A stretch of DNA of 64,000 nucleotides from Catonella sp963539695 (GTDB lineage: Bacteria; Bacillota; Clostridia; Lachnospirales; Lachnospiraceae), in contig CAUTOC010000007.1 in the NCBI GenBank assembly GCA_963539695.1, forward strand, positions 4,332 through 68,331, given 5' to 3'. Positions 43,836 to 53,270 of this stretch are shown piece after piece. Position 1 is the stretch's first letter. The number at the start of each line of letters is the position of its first letter. The position numbers were made by a program, and so were the translations under genes. The notes under the pieces were generated by a model. It saw nothing but the letters and a program-made list of their open reading frames with translations, did not search any database and was not told where the DNA came from.

Positions 43836-46029
43836 ATGCCGCAATTTTAAAACTATCTGACAGTGCTGTCTTATTTCCGCTAAGCTTCTCTTTAAGTCTG
43901 GTTATGGTTTCAGCTTTTACACCATTGGCAAGAAGGATATCCTCAGCTCCCTTTGTAAGCTTTTCTACTGATAAATCCTTGCCACCGGCTATAGATTCCA
44001 TCATAGTAATTACATCATTTTTGATATATTCATACTGTTTGAAATCCTTTGTTACCTTATAATAATTCTCATAGCTCTTCATATAGTCATCTATGATTTC
44101 TTCCTTTGTAGCTCCCATAAGTGACTCTAAGAATACTGCCATGTAGCCTGCTCTGTCCTTACCTTCTAAACAATGGAAATGGTAAGGTGCCGCATTGTCT
44201 GCCATAAACTGTACACCCTTAGTTATTCCTGCCTTAAACTCATTTGATGTAAATGCAAGTCCTAAATTAAGCGTAATTACTTTGCCATTCTTAAAAAGGT
44301 CTGCATAGTAAGGAGATTTAAAATCCTCTTTTGCCATAAAACCTTCTACCTTTTCTTTAGAATCCGCAAGATTTACTACTGTAGCTACCTTAGCTGCTGA
44401 TATAAGCTTATCCGCATAAGCAGCTCTTCCAATTTCATTGTTTACAGGGCTTGAACTTCTGTAAAGTGTACCTGCGGCTATCTTTCCTAATTTGATTTCT
44501 CTAAAATTAGCAAAAACATCATCACTTGCATAATCAGCTCTGTTGTTTGTTCTTTCAAGCTTTCTTACACTGTAAGCCTCTGCATAACCCTGCTTTTTGC
44601 TCATAAATACAGTGAACTTATCTCCAACATCTATACCTGCTATTTCATTTAACTTACCGTAATTTATACAAATAGCGATATTGGTCTGTCCCTTATACGC
44701 TCTTACAAGAGGCATACCGTTATTTACCAGATAGTTATCAAGGTAAGGTGCTTCAAGTACATAACCGTTATTAAATACAACAGCAAGGTTATCGGCTAAC
44801 TCAAAGCCTTTTTTGTTGAATTTGTCTATGGTTATATTAGTAACTGCATGACCATATTTTTCAATCTCGGTTACTTTACCGCTTATAGAAGGTTTCTTGT
44901 ATACAGACTTTACTGCAAGATTTTTCTTTAATTTAGCAATAGTCTTTTTAGATACTCCTATCTTTCTAAGATATTTCTCAGTAGCTGCCTGTATGTCTAC
45001 CTGAGAGATATCACTTCCCTTTGGCAAGCCGAATATAACCTCTGTCATAGCATTTACTATATTAGCCTCAGCTATTTTGTTGTACTGCTCGCTGTCCTTT
45101 ACTACCTTATAATAATTTTCGTAAGTAATCATGTAATCAGCAACTATCTCATCCATTTCAGCTCCCATAAGAGCCTCAAGAACTGCCGATACAAAACCTG
45201 CCCTGTCTTTACCCTCAGTACAGTGTACCATGTAAGGAGCCTTCTTTCCTGCCATAAACTTTAAGCCCTTAGCAAGTTTCTTAGAGAAGTCCTTACCTGC
45301 AATGTCTACAGTCATATTGAGAAGCTTTACGCTCTTTTTATCTACAAGATTCTTATAATAAGCTGAATTAAAATCATCTGCCGCCACATATTTTTCTATA
45401 TTTTCCGCATTGTCAGCAAGATTAAGTACTGTCTTAACTCCAACCGCCTCAGCAAGTGCATTTGAGTAAGCTGCTCTTCCTATTTCGTTGTTGATAGGGC
45501 TTGAACCTCTATAAAGTACTCCCGGCTTAATTCCTGTAGTTACCACGCCTCTAAAGTTTGCAAATATGGAGTCACTTGCATAATCAGAACGCTCGTTAGT
45601 TCTTTTAAGCTGTCTTAAAAGATACTCGGAAAGATAAGCTTTCGCTTCTTTAAGTGAAAACTTAATACTGTCTCCTACCTTTGCGTTGTATTTAGTAGAG
45701 AAATTACCTAAGTTAATCGCAACAATAAGTGAATCATTCTTCTCATCATTTCTTACCAGTAAACTGCCTGTATCTACATCACTGTAAGAAGTGCAAAATG
45801 GCATGGTAAGGGTTGTATCTCCAATTTGTACATTTAACATGTCCCCTGCTTCAAATCCTGCATCCAATAACACCTTTGGCTTAATATCCATAACCACATT
45901 ACCATATTTTTGAACCTCTTTAATGGTTCCTGTTACCTCTGTCGCTGCCTTAGCATAGTTATTAGGCATAAGCCCAAACACCAGCATAAAGACTAACAGA
46001 AATGAAATCGTTCTTTTTAATGTTTTCAT
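43834..46029 (-). CDS. Exported protein with two tandem tyrosine-phosphatase units
   Basis: The 731-residue product has a signal peptide (about residues 1-29) and two similar halves. Each half has a beta-rich domain (EVQKYGNVVMDI and EIEKYGHAVTNI) recalling the C-terminal domain of SAM-hydroxide adenosyltransferases, then a tyrosine-phosphatase domain with the CX5R loop: HCTEGKDRAG (Cys270) and HCLEGKDRAG (Cys620). RTNERSDYASDSIFANFR and RTNNRADYASDDVFANFR mark the same place in each. Both loops look intact. An extracellular role on phosphotyrosine, phosphoinositides or phytate-like substrates is inferred. The start at 46029 has GGGAG seven bases before it. Confidence 0.85.
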   Translation of the reverse strand: MKTLKRTISFLLVFMLVFGLMPNNYAKAATEVTGTIKEVQKYGNVVMDIKPKVLLDAGFEAGDMLNVQIGDTTLTMPFCTSYSDVDTGSLLVRNDEKNDSLIVAINLGNFSTKYNAKVGDSIKFSLKEAKAYLSEYLLRQLKRTNERSDYASDSIFANFRGVVTTGIKPGVLYRGSSPINNEIGRAAYSNALAEAVGVKTVLNLADNAENIEKYVAADDFNSAYYKNLVDKKSVKLLNMTVDIAGKDFSKKLAKGLKFMAGKKAPYMVHCTEGKDRAGFVSAVLEALMGAEMDEIVADYMITYENYYKVVKDSEQYNKIAEANIVNAMTEVIFGLPKGSDISQVDIQAATEKYLRKIGVSKKTIAKLKKNLAVKSVYKKPSISGKVTEIEKYGHAVTNITIDKFNKKGFELADNLAVVFNNGYVLEAPYLDNYLVNNGMPLVRAYKGQTNIAICINYGKLNEIAGIDVGDKFTVFMSKKQGYAEAYSVRKLERTNNRADYASDDVFANFREIKLGKIAAGTLYRSSSPVNNEIGRAAYADKLISAAKVATVVNLADSKEKVEGFMAKEDFKSPYYADLFKNGKVITLNLGLAFTSNEFKAGITKGVQFMADNAAPYHFHCLEGKDRAGYMAVFLESLMGATKEEIIDDYMKSYENYYKVTKDFKQYEYIKNDVITMMESIAGGKDLSVEKLTKGAEDILLANGVKAETITRLKEKLSGNKTALSDSFKIAA

Positions 46030-46196
46030 AAAACATCTCCCTTTCATTTTGTTTTAATAATTACCATAAAATTTTACTTTTAAAAGCAATTATAGTCAAG
46101 TATTGACAAAGGATATTTTTACAGTTATGCGACAGCTGTCCACTTTTTGTTTAGAAGGATAAATAATGACAACTAGCCTGCCACGCTTTGCATGGG

Positions 46197-46230
46197 AAAA
46201 GCCTAGAAGCTGCAACTTCTAGGCTTTTTT
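46197..46230. terminator. Strong bidirectional terminator after the pyruvate:ferredoxin oxidoreductase gene
   Basis: The arms GCCTAGAAG and CTTCTAGGC close a six-base loop, with AAAA before and TTTTTT after. On the minus strand it ends the oxidoreductase transcript; on the plus strand it could end a short RNA starting near 46130. Confidence 0.8.
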
Positions 46231-46296
46231 GTGTTAAATGTGGACTCGCTCTGAAATTATTATACTACACTATTTATAATTTTGCAAGAGAGCCTT

Positions 46297-49200
46297 TTAC
46301 TCCCCAACATTCCATACAGTTCTTCTCTTGAAAGTTTCAAGTCTGAACTTTGCTTCCGCCTCGGAGCGTCTGAATAATTCTTCCGCCTTCTCAGGATTGC
46401 TTCTAAGAAGTCTGTTATATCGAACCTCGGTTTCAATGAAATCTCTATAAGTAAGGGTAGGCTCTTTAGAATCCATAATAAATGGGTTCTTTCCTTCTTC
46501 TGCAAGAAGAGGATTATAACGGAAGAGACTCCAGTAACCTGACTGAACCGCTTTCTTTTCCTGTGTCATGGAAACTCTCATACCGCCTTTTATACCATGT
46601 GCTATACAAGGTGCATAACCTATGATAAGTGATGGACCAGGGTAAGCCTCAGCCTCAGCTATAGCCTTAACACACTGGTTGTAATCGGCACCCATAGCTA
46701 CCATAGCAACATAAATATAACCATAACCCATGGCTATCTCAGCAAGGTTCTTCTTTCTTACTTCCTTACCGCCTGCTGCAAATTGTGCAATAGCACCTGT
46801 AGGTGTAGACTTGGAAGCCTGTCCGCCTGTATTTGAGTAAACCTCTGTATCAAATACAAATACATTTACATCTCTGTTAGATGCAAGTACATGGTCAAGA
46901 CCGCCGTAACCGATATCATAAGCCCAACCGTCTCCACCGAATATCCACTGACTCTTCTTTCCTGCAAAGTCAGCATTAGATAAGATGTAATCTTTCTCTT
47001 CAGCCTCTACACTGCAAGCTGAAAGAGCCTGAACCATTCTCCTTGCCGCCTCAGTGTTTTCACCTGAATTCTTTCTTGTATCAAGATATTTCTGAATAAT
47101 TTCCTTGGTATTATCATCTACTTTTTCAATAAGGCGTTCAGCATTGTCAATAACTCTCATTCTAAGAGCCTCTGTTCCAAGTGCCATACCGTAACCGTAC
47201 TCAGCATTATCTTCAAAAAGTGAGTTAGCCCAAGCAGGACCTCTACCCCTCTTGTCAACTGTATATGGGTTGGCAGGTGAAGAACCGCCCCAGATTGAAG
47301 AACAACCTGTTGCATTTGCAATAAACATTCTGTCACCAAACATCTGAGTAATAAGCTTAGCATAAGGAGTCTCACCACAACCTGCACAAGCACCTGAGAA
47401 CTCAAGGTAAGGCTTTCTAAACTGGCTTCCCTTTGGTGTAACTACATTAAACTTGGCAAGTACATCCTCCGGAGTTTCAACGGATACTCCAAAATCAAAA
47501 CTCTTCTGTTCTGCCATTTGTGTATCAAGAGGTGAAAGTGAAAGCGTCTTAGTTCCTCTAACCTCAGGGCAAACATTTACACAGGAACCGCAACCTGTAC
47601 AATCAAGTACGGAAACGGTAATTGCAAACTTCTTACCGGGCATACCCTTCAAATCAACCATCTTCATAGACTCAGGAGCATTAGCCGCATCTTCCTCTGT
47701 CATAACAGCAGGACGAATTGCCGCATGAGGACATACATAAGAACAAAGATTACACTGTATACAGGTATCCTTATTCCAAACAGGAACCTCAACTGCTATA
47801 CCTCTCTTCTCGTAAGCTGCCGAGCCGGATGGTGTAGTTCCGTCTGCATAATCAACAAAGGCTGACACAGGAAGTGTATTACCTGCCTGTGCATTTATTT
47901 TATTCTGAATTGTGTTTACATAGCTTACAACACTTTCAAGACCTTCACCTGCTTTAGCTGAAATATCTTCCTCTACAGAATCTTTCCATTCAGAAGGTAC
48001 CTGTATCTCTACAATACCTGATACACCTGCATCTATAGCATTGTAGTTCATCTGTACAACATCATCACCCTTCTTCTGATAAGAAGCCTTAGCCGCCGCC
48101 TTCATATACTCTACAGCATCTTCTATAGGAATGATGTTGGCAAGTTTAAAGAAAGCTGCCTGAAGCACTGTATTAATACGACCGCCAAGACCGATTTCCT
48201 TACCAATCTTGATACCGTCTATTGTATAAAGCTTAATATTATGTTCTGCTATATACTTTTTAGCCTGACCGGGAAGACGCTCTGAAAGTTCATTTACATC
48301 CCAAGGACAGTTAAGAAGGAAGGTACCTCCGTCTTTAATATCCTGAACCATATCATACTTTCGTACATAGGAAGGATTGTGACAGGCAACAAAATCCGCC
48401 TTATTTATAAGATATGTAGAGTTAATCTTTTTATCACCGAAACGAAGGTGAGAAATAGTTACACCGCCTGATTTCTTTGAATCATAATCAAAATAAGCCT
48501 GTGCATATTTATCTGTATGGTCACCGATAATTTTAACGGAGTTCTTGTTGGCACCAACAGTACCGTCTGCACCAAGTCCCCAAAACTTACAAGAAGTAGT
48601 TCCCTCAGGAGCTGTAGCAGGATTCTCTGTAATATCAAGAGAAAGATTGGTTACATCATCTTTAATACCGATAGTAAATCTTGGCTTTTCGGTATTCTTA
48701 TAAGCTGCAATAATCTGAGCGGGAGTTGTATCCTTAGAACCAAGACCGTAACGACCTGTGGTAACAAGGCAGGACTCAAACTTAGTTCCACGGAGTGAAG
48801 CCACAACATCAAGGTAAAGAGGCTCACCGAGAGAACCCGGCTCTTTTGTACGATCAAGTACGATGATATTCTTAACAGTCTCAGGAAGAGCGGCAATAAG
48901 ATGCTTAGCTGAGAATGGTCTGTAAAGACGAACCTTAACAACACCGACCTTGTGTCCGTTAGCATTCATATAATCAATAGTTTCATCTATAGTTTCACAA
49001 ACTGAACCCATAGCTATAATTACTCTGTCTGCATCCTCTGCTCCATAGTAATTAAATAATTTATAATTAGTACCAATCTTAGCATTGACCTTGTCCATAT
49101 AACTCTGAACAACTTCAGGCACAACATCATAAAAACGGTTAGATGCTTCTCTTGCCTGGAAGAAAATATCAGGGTTCTGAGCAGTACCACGCTGTAATGG

Positions 49201-49836
49201 GCGGTTAGGGTTAAGTGATTTATTTCTGAATGCAGCAACTGCATCCATATTGCACATGTCTTTTAAATCATCATAATCCCACGCTTCGATTTTCTGAATT
49301 TCGTGTGAAGTTCTGAAACCGTCAAAGAAGTGAAGGAAAGGCACACGGCTCTCAATCGTACTAAGATGTGCAACCGCACCTAAATCCATAACCTCCTGTA
49401 CACTGTTTGCACAAAGCATAGCAAAACCTGACTGACGACAGGCGTAAACATCAGAATGATCTCCAAATATAGAAAGTGCATGGCTTGCAAGTGCACGGGC
49501 TGATACATGGAATACGGCAGGAAGTAATTCACCTGCAATCTTATACATATTTGGGAGCATAAGTAAAAGTCCCTGAGAAGCTGTATATGTAGTGGTTAAA
49601 GCACCTGCCTGTAATGAGCCGTGTACAGCACCCGCCGCACCACCTTCCGACTGCATCTCAGACATAATCACTTCATGTCCGAAAATATTCTTTCTTCCCT
49701 GTGTAGCCCACTGATCCGTGTAGTCCGCCATAGGCGAAGAAGGTGTAATAGGATAGATAGCTGCTACATCTGTAAACGCATAAGACACATGAGCGGCAGC
49801 GGTATTTCCATCCATAGTTTTCATTGATCTAGCCAT
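46297..49836 (-). CDS. nifJ: Pyruvate:ferredoxin (flavodoxin) oxidoreductase
   Basis: Oxidises pyruvate to acetyl-CoA and CO2 and reduces ferredoxin: the main exit of carbon from glycolysis in such anaerobes. The 1179 residues hold, in one chain, the pyrimidine-binding and PP-binding thiamine diphosphate domains, the CoA domain, and a ferredoxin-like part with two 4Fe-4S motifs (CIQCNLCSYVCPHAAI and CTGCGSCVNVCP). Four more cysteines ligate the third cluster (GACAGCGETPY and ATGCSSIWGG, with a later one). GDGWAYDIGYGG is the thiamine diphosphate loop. A promoter is seen at 49932-49960 and a Fur-type box further up. Confidence 0.97.
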   Translation of the reverse strand: MARSMKTMDGNTAAAHVSYAFTDVAAIYPITPSSPMADYTDQWATQGRKNIFGHEVIMSEMQSEGGAAGAVHGSLQAGALTTTYTASQGLLLMLPNMYKIAGELLPAVFHVSARALASHALSIFGDHSDVYACRQSGFAMLCANSVQEVMDLGAVAHLSTIESRVPFLHFFDGFRTSHEIQKIEAWDYDDLKDMCNMDAVAAFRNKSLNPNRPLQRGTAQNPDIFFQAREASNRFYDVVPEVVQSYMDKVNAKIGTNYKLFNYYGAEDADRVIIAMGSVCETIDETIDYMNANGHKVGVVKVRLYRPFSAKHLIAALPETVKNIIVLDRTKEPGSLGEPLYLDVVASLRGTKFESCLVTTGRYGLGSKDTTPAQIIAAYKNTEKPRFTIGIKDDVTNLSLDITENPATAPEGTTSCKFWGLGADGTVGANKNSVKIIGDHTDKYAQAYFDYDSKKSGGVTISHLRFGDKKINSTYLINKADFVACHNPSYVRKYDMVQDIKDGGTFLLNCPWDVNELSERLPGQAKKYIAEHNIKLYTIDGIKIGKEIGLGGRINTVLQAAFFKLANIIPIEDAVEYMKAAAKASYQKKGDDVVQMNYNAIDAGVSGIVEIQVPSEWKDSVEEDISAKAGEGLESVVSYVNTIQNKINAQAGNTLPVSAFVDYADGTTPSGSAAYEKRGIAVEVPVWNKDTCIQCNLCSYVCPHAAIRPAVMTEEDAANAPESMKMVDLKGMPGKKFAITVSVLDCTGCGSCVNVCPEVRGTKTLSLSPLDTQMAEQKSFDFGVSVETPEDVLAKFNVVTPKGSQFRKPYLEFSGACAGCGETPYAKLITQMFGDRMFIANATGCSSIWGGSSPANPYTVDKRGRGPAWANSLFEDNAEYGYGMALGTEALRMRVIDNAERLIEKVDDNTKEIIQKYLDTRKNSGENTEAARRMVQALSACSVEAEEKDYILSNADFAGKKSQWIFGGDGWAYDIGYGGLDHVLASNRDVNVFVFDTEVYSNTGGQASKSTPTGAIAQFAAGGKEVRKKNLAEIAMGYGYIYVAMVAMGADYNQCVKAIAEAEAYPGPSLIIGYAPCIAHGIKGGMRVSMTQEKKAVQSGYWSLFRYNPLLAEEGKNPFIMDSKEPTLTYRDFIETEVRYNRLLRSNPEKAEELFRRSEAEAKFRLETFKRRTVWNVGE

Positions 49837-49931
49837 AGATAGCCTCCTTAATTAAAATTAAATAATATTGATACAAAAAAAAATTTTTCTCTGAAACAAA
49901 ATATTTGTTCAAGCTTTATACATTCTCTTTA

Positions 49932-49960
49932 ATTCTACTATTTATGTCTAATTATGTAAA
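49932..49960 (-). promoter_or_regulatory. Likely promoter of the pyruvate:ferredoxin oxidoreductase gene
   Basis: On the minus strand TTTACA and TAGAAT are separated by 17 bases, about 100 bases before the start codon. Confidence 0.5.
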
Positions 49961-50032
49961 GGTTATTAATGTATTTTTATTGTGCAATTTGCGTTAATTG
50001 ATGTAATTTCTCAATAATTTTCAGATAATTTT

Positions 50033-50051
50033 GATAATAGCTATCATTATC
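50033..50051. promoter_or_regulatory. Fur-type box between nifJ and the divergent gene
   Basis: GATAATAGCTATCATTATC agrees with the classic 19-base Fur box at 15 positions. It lies 73 bases upstream of the nifJ -35 box and 34 bases upstream of the divergent -35 box. Confidence 0.45.
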
Positions 50052-50084
50052 GTTATTTTCCTCTTTAATTCTTTTACTTTTTCG

Positions 50085-50113
50085 TTGTATTTTTTAATAT
50101 AAATGATTATAAT
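50085..50113 (+). promoter_or_regulatory. Likely promoter of the FliM-motif protein operon
   Basis: TTGTAT and a perfect TATAAT are separated by 17 bases, about 85 bases before the start codon. Confidence 0.55.
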
Positions 50114-50196
50114 ATAATGATACAAGGGAGTTGCAAGATGTGATGCAATCCTGTATCATTAAGTATATATAATTATAATTTGAAAGCGAGGTTTTT

Positions 50197-50724
50197 ATGT
50201 CCGAAAAAAACATGTCACTACTGTCTCAGAACGAGATAGATGCTTTGATTTCATTCTTAAATTATAACAAAAATAATAATCCTATCAGTGGAGATATTCT
50301 TAGTCAGAATAGTATAAATAAACTGATTGAACTGGTAAAGTCAATCCCTTCACTTGATAAAAATGTTTTGCTTAACACCGCCGCAATAAAGGCGGACGCC
50401 TCTTCATTCCTTGCAGATAAAAAGGATATAAACGGCTATGAGCTTACATTTAAAATTGATGAAAACAAACAGGTTATTCTTTTTGCTTGTAATGTAAAAA
50501 CTGATGACATTATAAAAGTTTCTCCACAGATGATTACATTCAGCAATTCCGATAATTATCCAAAAACTTGGGGAACCTGTATTTCACCTGCCACCTTCTG
50601 CTTTATTGCAAGGCTGCTTAAACTTGGTTACTCTGATGAAACATTGGCAAACATCAGCTCACTTTTTGCAGAAAAAATGTACGGCAGTGCAGATGCCGTT
50701 GTGCCTGCATTCTACCTTTCATAA
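50197..50724 (+). CDS. Unknown protein with a FliM-like N-terminal motif
   Basis: A 175-residue soluble protein. Its start, MSLLSQNEIDALISFL, is nearly the same as the N-terminal CheY-binding peptide of the flagellar switch proteins FliM and FliY (LSQxEIDALL). A weaker second copy follows, ILSQNSINKLIELV at about residues 34-47. The rest (about residues 60-175) is a small alpha/beta domain that I do not recognise; it lacks the FliM and FliN folds. It could be a target of CheY-like or CheV receiver domains, and a cheV gene is 7 kb away. The ATG follows GCGAGG, and the next gene starts 12 bases after its stop. Confidence 0.7.
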   Translation: MSEKNMSLLSQNEIDALISFLNYNKNNNPISGDILSQNSINKLIELVKSIPSLDKNVLLNTAAIKADASSFLADKKDINGYELTFKIDENKQVILFACNVKTDDIIKVSPQMITFSNSDNYPKTWGTCISPATFCFIARLLKLGYSDETLANISSLFAEKMYGSADAVVPAFYLS

Positions 50725-50735
50725 AGTGAGGTTGC

Positions 50736-51206
50736 ATGCTTATTAAATATTTGCAGGTGTTTTTCATCTCCATGTTACCTATCATAGAACTGCGTGGGGC
50801 TATTCCTTTTGCCGCTTTAATCGGAGTTCCGCCTTTAACGGCTTATACTATTTCCATTATAGGAAATATGCTACCCATTCCCTTTATTTTTCTTTTTGCC
50901 GGAAAAATACTGCACCGGGGAAAAGAAATGCCTTATATCGGAAAAATTTTTACTTTTTTTCTTGAAAAAGGCTATAGGGCAGGTCATAAACTTGAAGATA
51001 AAGCGGGTTTTGGCTTATATCTGGCTCTTGCCCTCTTTGTAGGCATTCCTCTTCCCGGTACAGGTGCTTGGACAGGAAGTTTGGCTGCATGTTTATTAGG
51101 TATTAATACAAAAAAAGGGACTATTGCGGTACTTGCAGGTGTTTTACTTGCAGGAATAATAATGATGACAATAAGCCTCGGAGCTTTATCATTTTTTAAC
51201 GGTTAA
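50736..51206 (+). CDS. Small multidrug-export-type membrane protein (Sm_multidrug_ex)
   Basis: A 156-residue protein with four to five membrane segments. LPIIELRGAIPFAA near the start and FVGIPLPGTGAWTGSLAACLLGI in the third segment are hallmarks of the small multidrug export family; despite the name the substrate is unknown. GTGAGG precedes the ATG. It is cotranscribed with the FliM-motif gene, and a strong terminator follows. Confidence 0.85.
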   Translation: MLIKYLQVFFISMLPIIELRGAIPFAALIGVPPLTAYTISIIGNMLPIPFIFLFAGKILHRGKEMPYIGKIFTFFLEKGYRAGHKLEDKAGFGLYLALALFVGIPLPGTGAWTGSLAACLLGINTKKGTIAVLAGVLLAGIIMMTISLGALSFFNG

Positions 51207-51239
51207 ATCAAACTATACTTGTAGTATAATAAAAAACTT

Positions 51240-51267
51240 ATCCCTGCCATTTTGTTATGGCAGGGAT
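51240..51267. terminator. Strong bidirectional terminator between convergent genes
   Basis: ATCCCTGCCAT and ATGGCAGGGAT form an 11-base-pair stem with a six-base loop, with AAAAAAC before and GTTTTTTAT after. It serves the small exporter gene and the leuA fusion gene. Confidence 0.85.
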
Positions 51268-51272
51268 GTTTT

Positions 51273-53270
51273 TTATTTATCATTATTTGCCTCATTCCTA
51301 AGTTGAGTTGGAGTTTTTCCAAACTCTCTTTTAAAAAGTCTGATAAAATGCTCCACATTCGGATAGCCTACCGCCTCTGAAATGGTTTCAACCTTCATAT
51401 TACCACCTAAAAGCATAGCCTTTGCCTTTTTAAGCCTTATCATTCTCACATTATCTCCAAAGGATGAGCCGGATTTAAGTTTTATATACTTTGACAGATA
51501 AGGTCTTGAAAGATGTGTTTTCTCGGATAACATTTTAAGGCTTACCTCTCTGTAATTCTCCTGTATTATATTTAAAATATCATTTAAGCGTTCTTCTTTT
51601 TTCTCTGCACCTTTAAGCTTTTCAGGCTGATTAAGTGCAGATACAAGTGCATTTATTGAAGCTTTTATAATATCCTCATCAAAACCTACTCCCCAATACT
51701 TCTTATTGTCATAAATAATGCTGACAAAAGTAACGGCTTTAGATGCAGAACCCTCTGTCAATGCATGCTCTTCATAGTCTGAAAGTTCGTAATTTATTCC
51801 CAAATACTGCCTTAGAGCATTTGCCACAGCATCCAAATGTCCGTTACCATTTGACTTAACCAAATATTCCTTGCCGTTATGGTTAATATTTACCGTTACA
51901 AAGAAACCTCCACTTCGCACAAACTCGGTATTGCTGATATAAAATATCTCGTTATTTTCCACATATTTATTTAAAAAAATATCATAAATCCTATTTGCAG
52001 TCAATTCCGAATGCTCATAGTCTGAAACCGACTTAACTGTATATCCAAATTCTTCCTGCATATTTTGCGGTATCTCTATTCCATATTTGGTCTTTAAGAT
52101 ATAGCTTACCCCTCCTTTTCCTGATTGGCTGTTAATACGGATAACATCTCCTGCATAACTTCTGCCTACATCCTTAGGGTCTATCGGAAGATACGGTACT
52201 TCCCATTTATCTTTTTTATGCTTTTCCCTATAAGCAAATCCTTTGGATATCGCATCCTGATGAGAACCCGAAAACGCTGCAAACACCAGTTCTCCGGCAT
52301 AAGGCTGTCTAAGAGGCACTACCATACCTGTAAGTTTCTCATAAACTTCTTTAATCTTATCAATATTTCCAAAATCCAATTTCGGATCAACGCCATGCGA
52401 ATACATATTCATAGCAATAGTAATTATATCTACATTTCCGGTACGCTCTCCATTTCCAAAAAGTGTTCCTTCTATCCTTTCCGCACCCGCCAAGAGCCCA
52501 AGTTCTGCTGCAGCCACTCCTGTTCCCCTGTCATTATGTGGATGAATACTAAGAATTACTCCTTCTCTTTCTTTAATATTTTTATGCAAATACTCTATCT
52601 GTGTTGCAAAAACATGTGGCAAAGAAAGCTCAACAGTGGCAGGAAGATTAATAATTACTTTGTTATCTTTATCAGGTTGCCACACATCTATAACCGCATT
52701 CACAACTTCAAGTGCATATTCCGTTTCAGTAGCAGTAAAGCTTTCAGGAGAGTACTCAAAAGAAAAGTTTCCTTTTGTTTTTAGTGCAAATTTTTTAAGT
52801 AATTTCGCACCTTTTATAGCCATTTGCTTAATTTTTTCTTTATTCTTTATAAATACCTGTTTTCGCTGTGTAGCAGATGTAGGATTATATAAATGAATTA
52901 TTGCATTGGGTGCACCTTCTACAGCTTCAAAGGTTTTTTTAATAATATGTTTCCTTGCCTGTGTAAGTACCTGTATAGTTACATCTTCAGGAATAAGATT
53001 ATTTTCAATAATAGCCCTGACAAAATTATACTCTGTCTCAGATGCCGCCGGAAATCCAACTTCAATCTCCTTAAATCCTATATTTATCAACATTTTAAAA
53101 AACTCCAGTTTCTCCTCAAGACTCATCGGCTCTACAAGTGCCTGATTGCCGTCTCTAAGATCAACTGAACACCATATCGGCGGCTTGTCTATATATTCCT
53201 TTTTAACCCAATCATAGCTTGGTTTTGTCGGCATAAAATAATTTCTTTGATACTTACTATAATTTTCCAT
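51273..53270 (-). CDS. leuA: 2-Isopropylmalate synthase fused to an AraC-type DNA-binding domain
   Basis: The 665-residue protein is a LeuA of the mycobacterial type, the committed step of leucine synthesis. The catalytic barrel has WCSVDLRDGNQAL (residues 33-45) and SIHPHNDRGTGVAAAELG, and the leucine-binding regulatory domain lies at about 445-550. Without a break in frame a further 110 residues (556-665) form an AraC-type DNA-binding domain with two helix-turn-helix motifs: VSLKMLSEKTHLSRPYLSKYI and VETISEAVGYPNVEHFIRLFKREFG, shown here in part. The ATG at 53270 is preferred because GGAG lies six bases before it. No other leucine gene or T-box is nearby. The fused enzyme may repress or activate leu genes in response to leucine. 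Confidence 0.92.
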   Translation of the reverse strand: MENYSKYQRNYFMPTKPSYDWVKKEYIDKPPIWCSVDLRDGNQALVEPMSLEEKLEFFKMLINIGFKEIEVGFPAASETEYNFVRAIIENNLIPEDVTIQVLTQARKHIIKKTFEAVEGAPNAIIHLYNPTSATQRKQVFIKNKEKIKQMAIKGAKLLKKFALKTKGNFSFEYSPESFTATETEYALEVVNAVIDVWQPDKDNKVIINLPATVELSLPHVFATQIEYLHKNIKEREGVILSIHPHNDRGTGVAAAELGLLAGAERIEGTLFGNGERTGNVDIITIAMNMYSHGVDPKLDFGNIDKIKEVYEKLTGMVVPLRQPYAGELVFAAFSGSHQDAISKGFAYREKHKKDKWEVPYLPIDPKDVGRSYAGDVIRINSQSGKGGVSYILKTKYGIEIPQNMQEEFGYTVKSVSDYEHSELTANRIYDIFLNKYVENNEIFYISNTEFVRSGGFFVTVNINHNGKEYLVKSNGNGHLDAVANALRQYLGINYELSDYEEHALTEGSASKAVTFVSIIYDNKKYWGVGFDEDIIKASINALVSALNQPEKLKGAEKKEERLNDILNIIQENYREVSLKMLSEKTHLSRPYLSKYIKLKSGSSFGDNVRMIRLKKAKAMLLGGNMKVETISEAVGYPNVEHFIRLFKREFGKTPTQLRNEANNDK

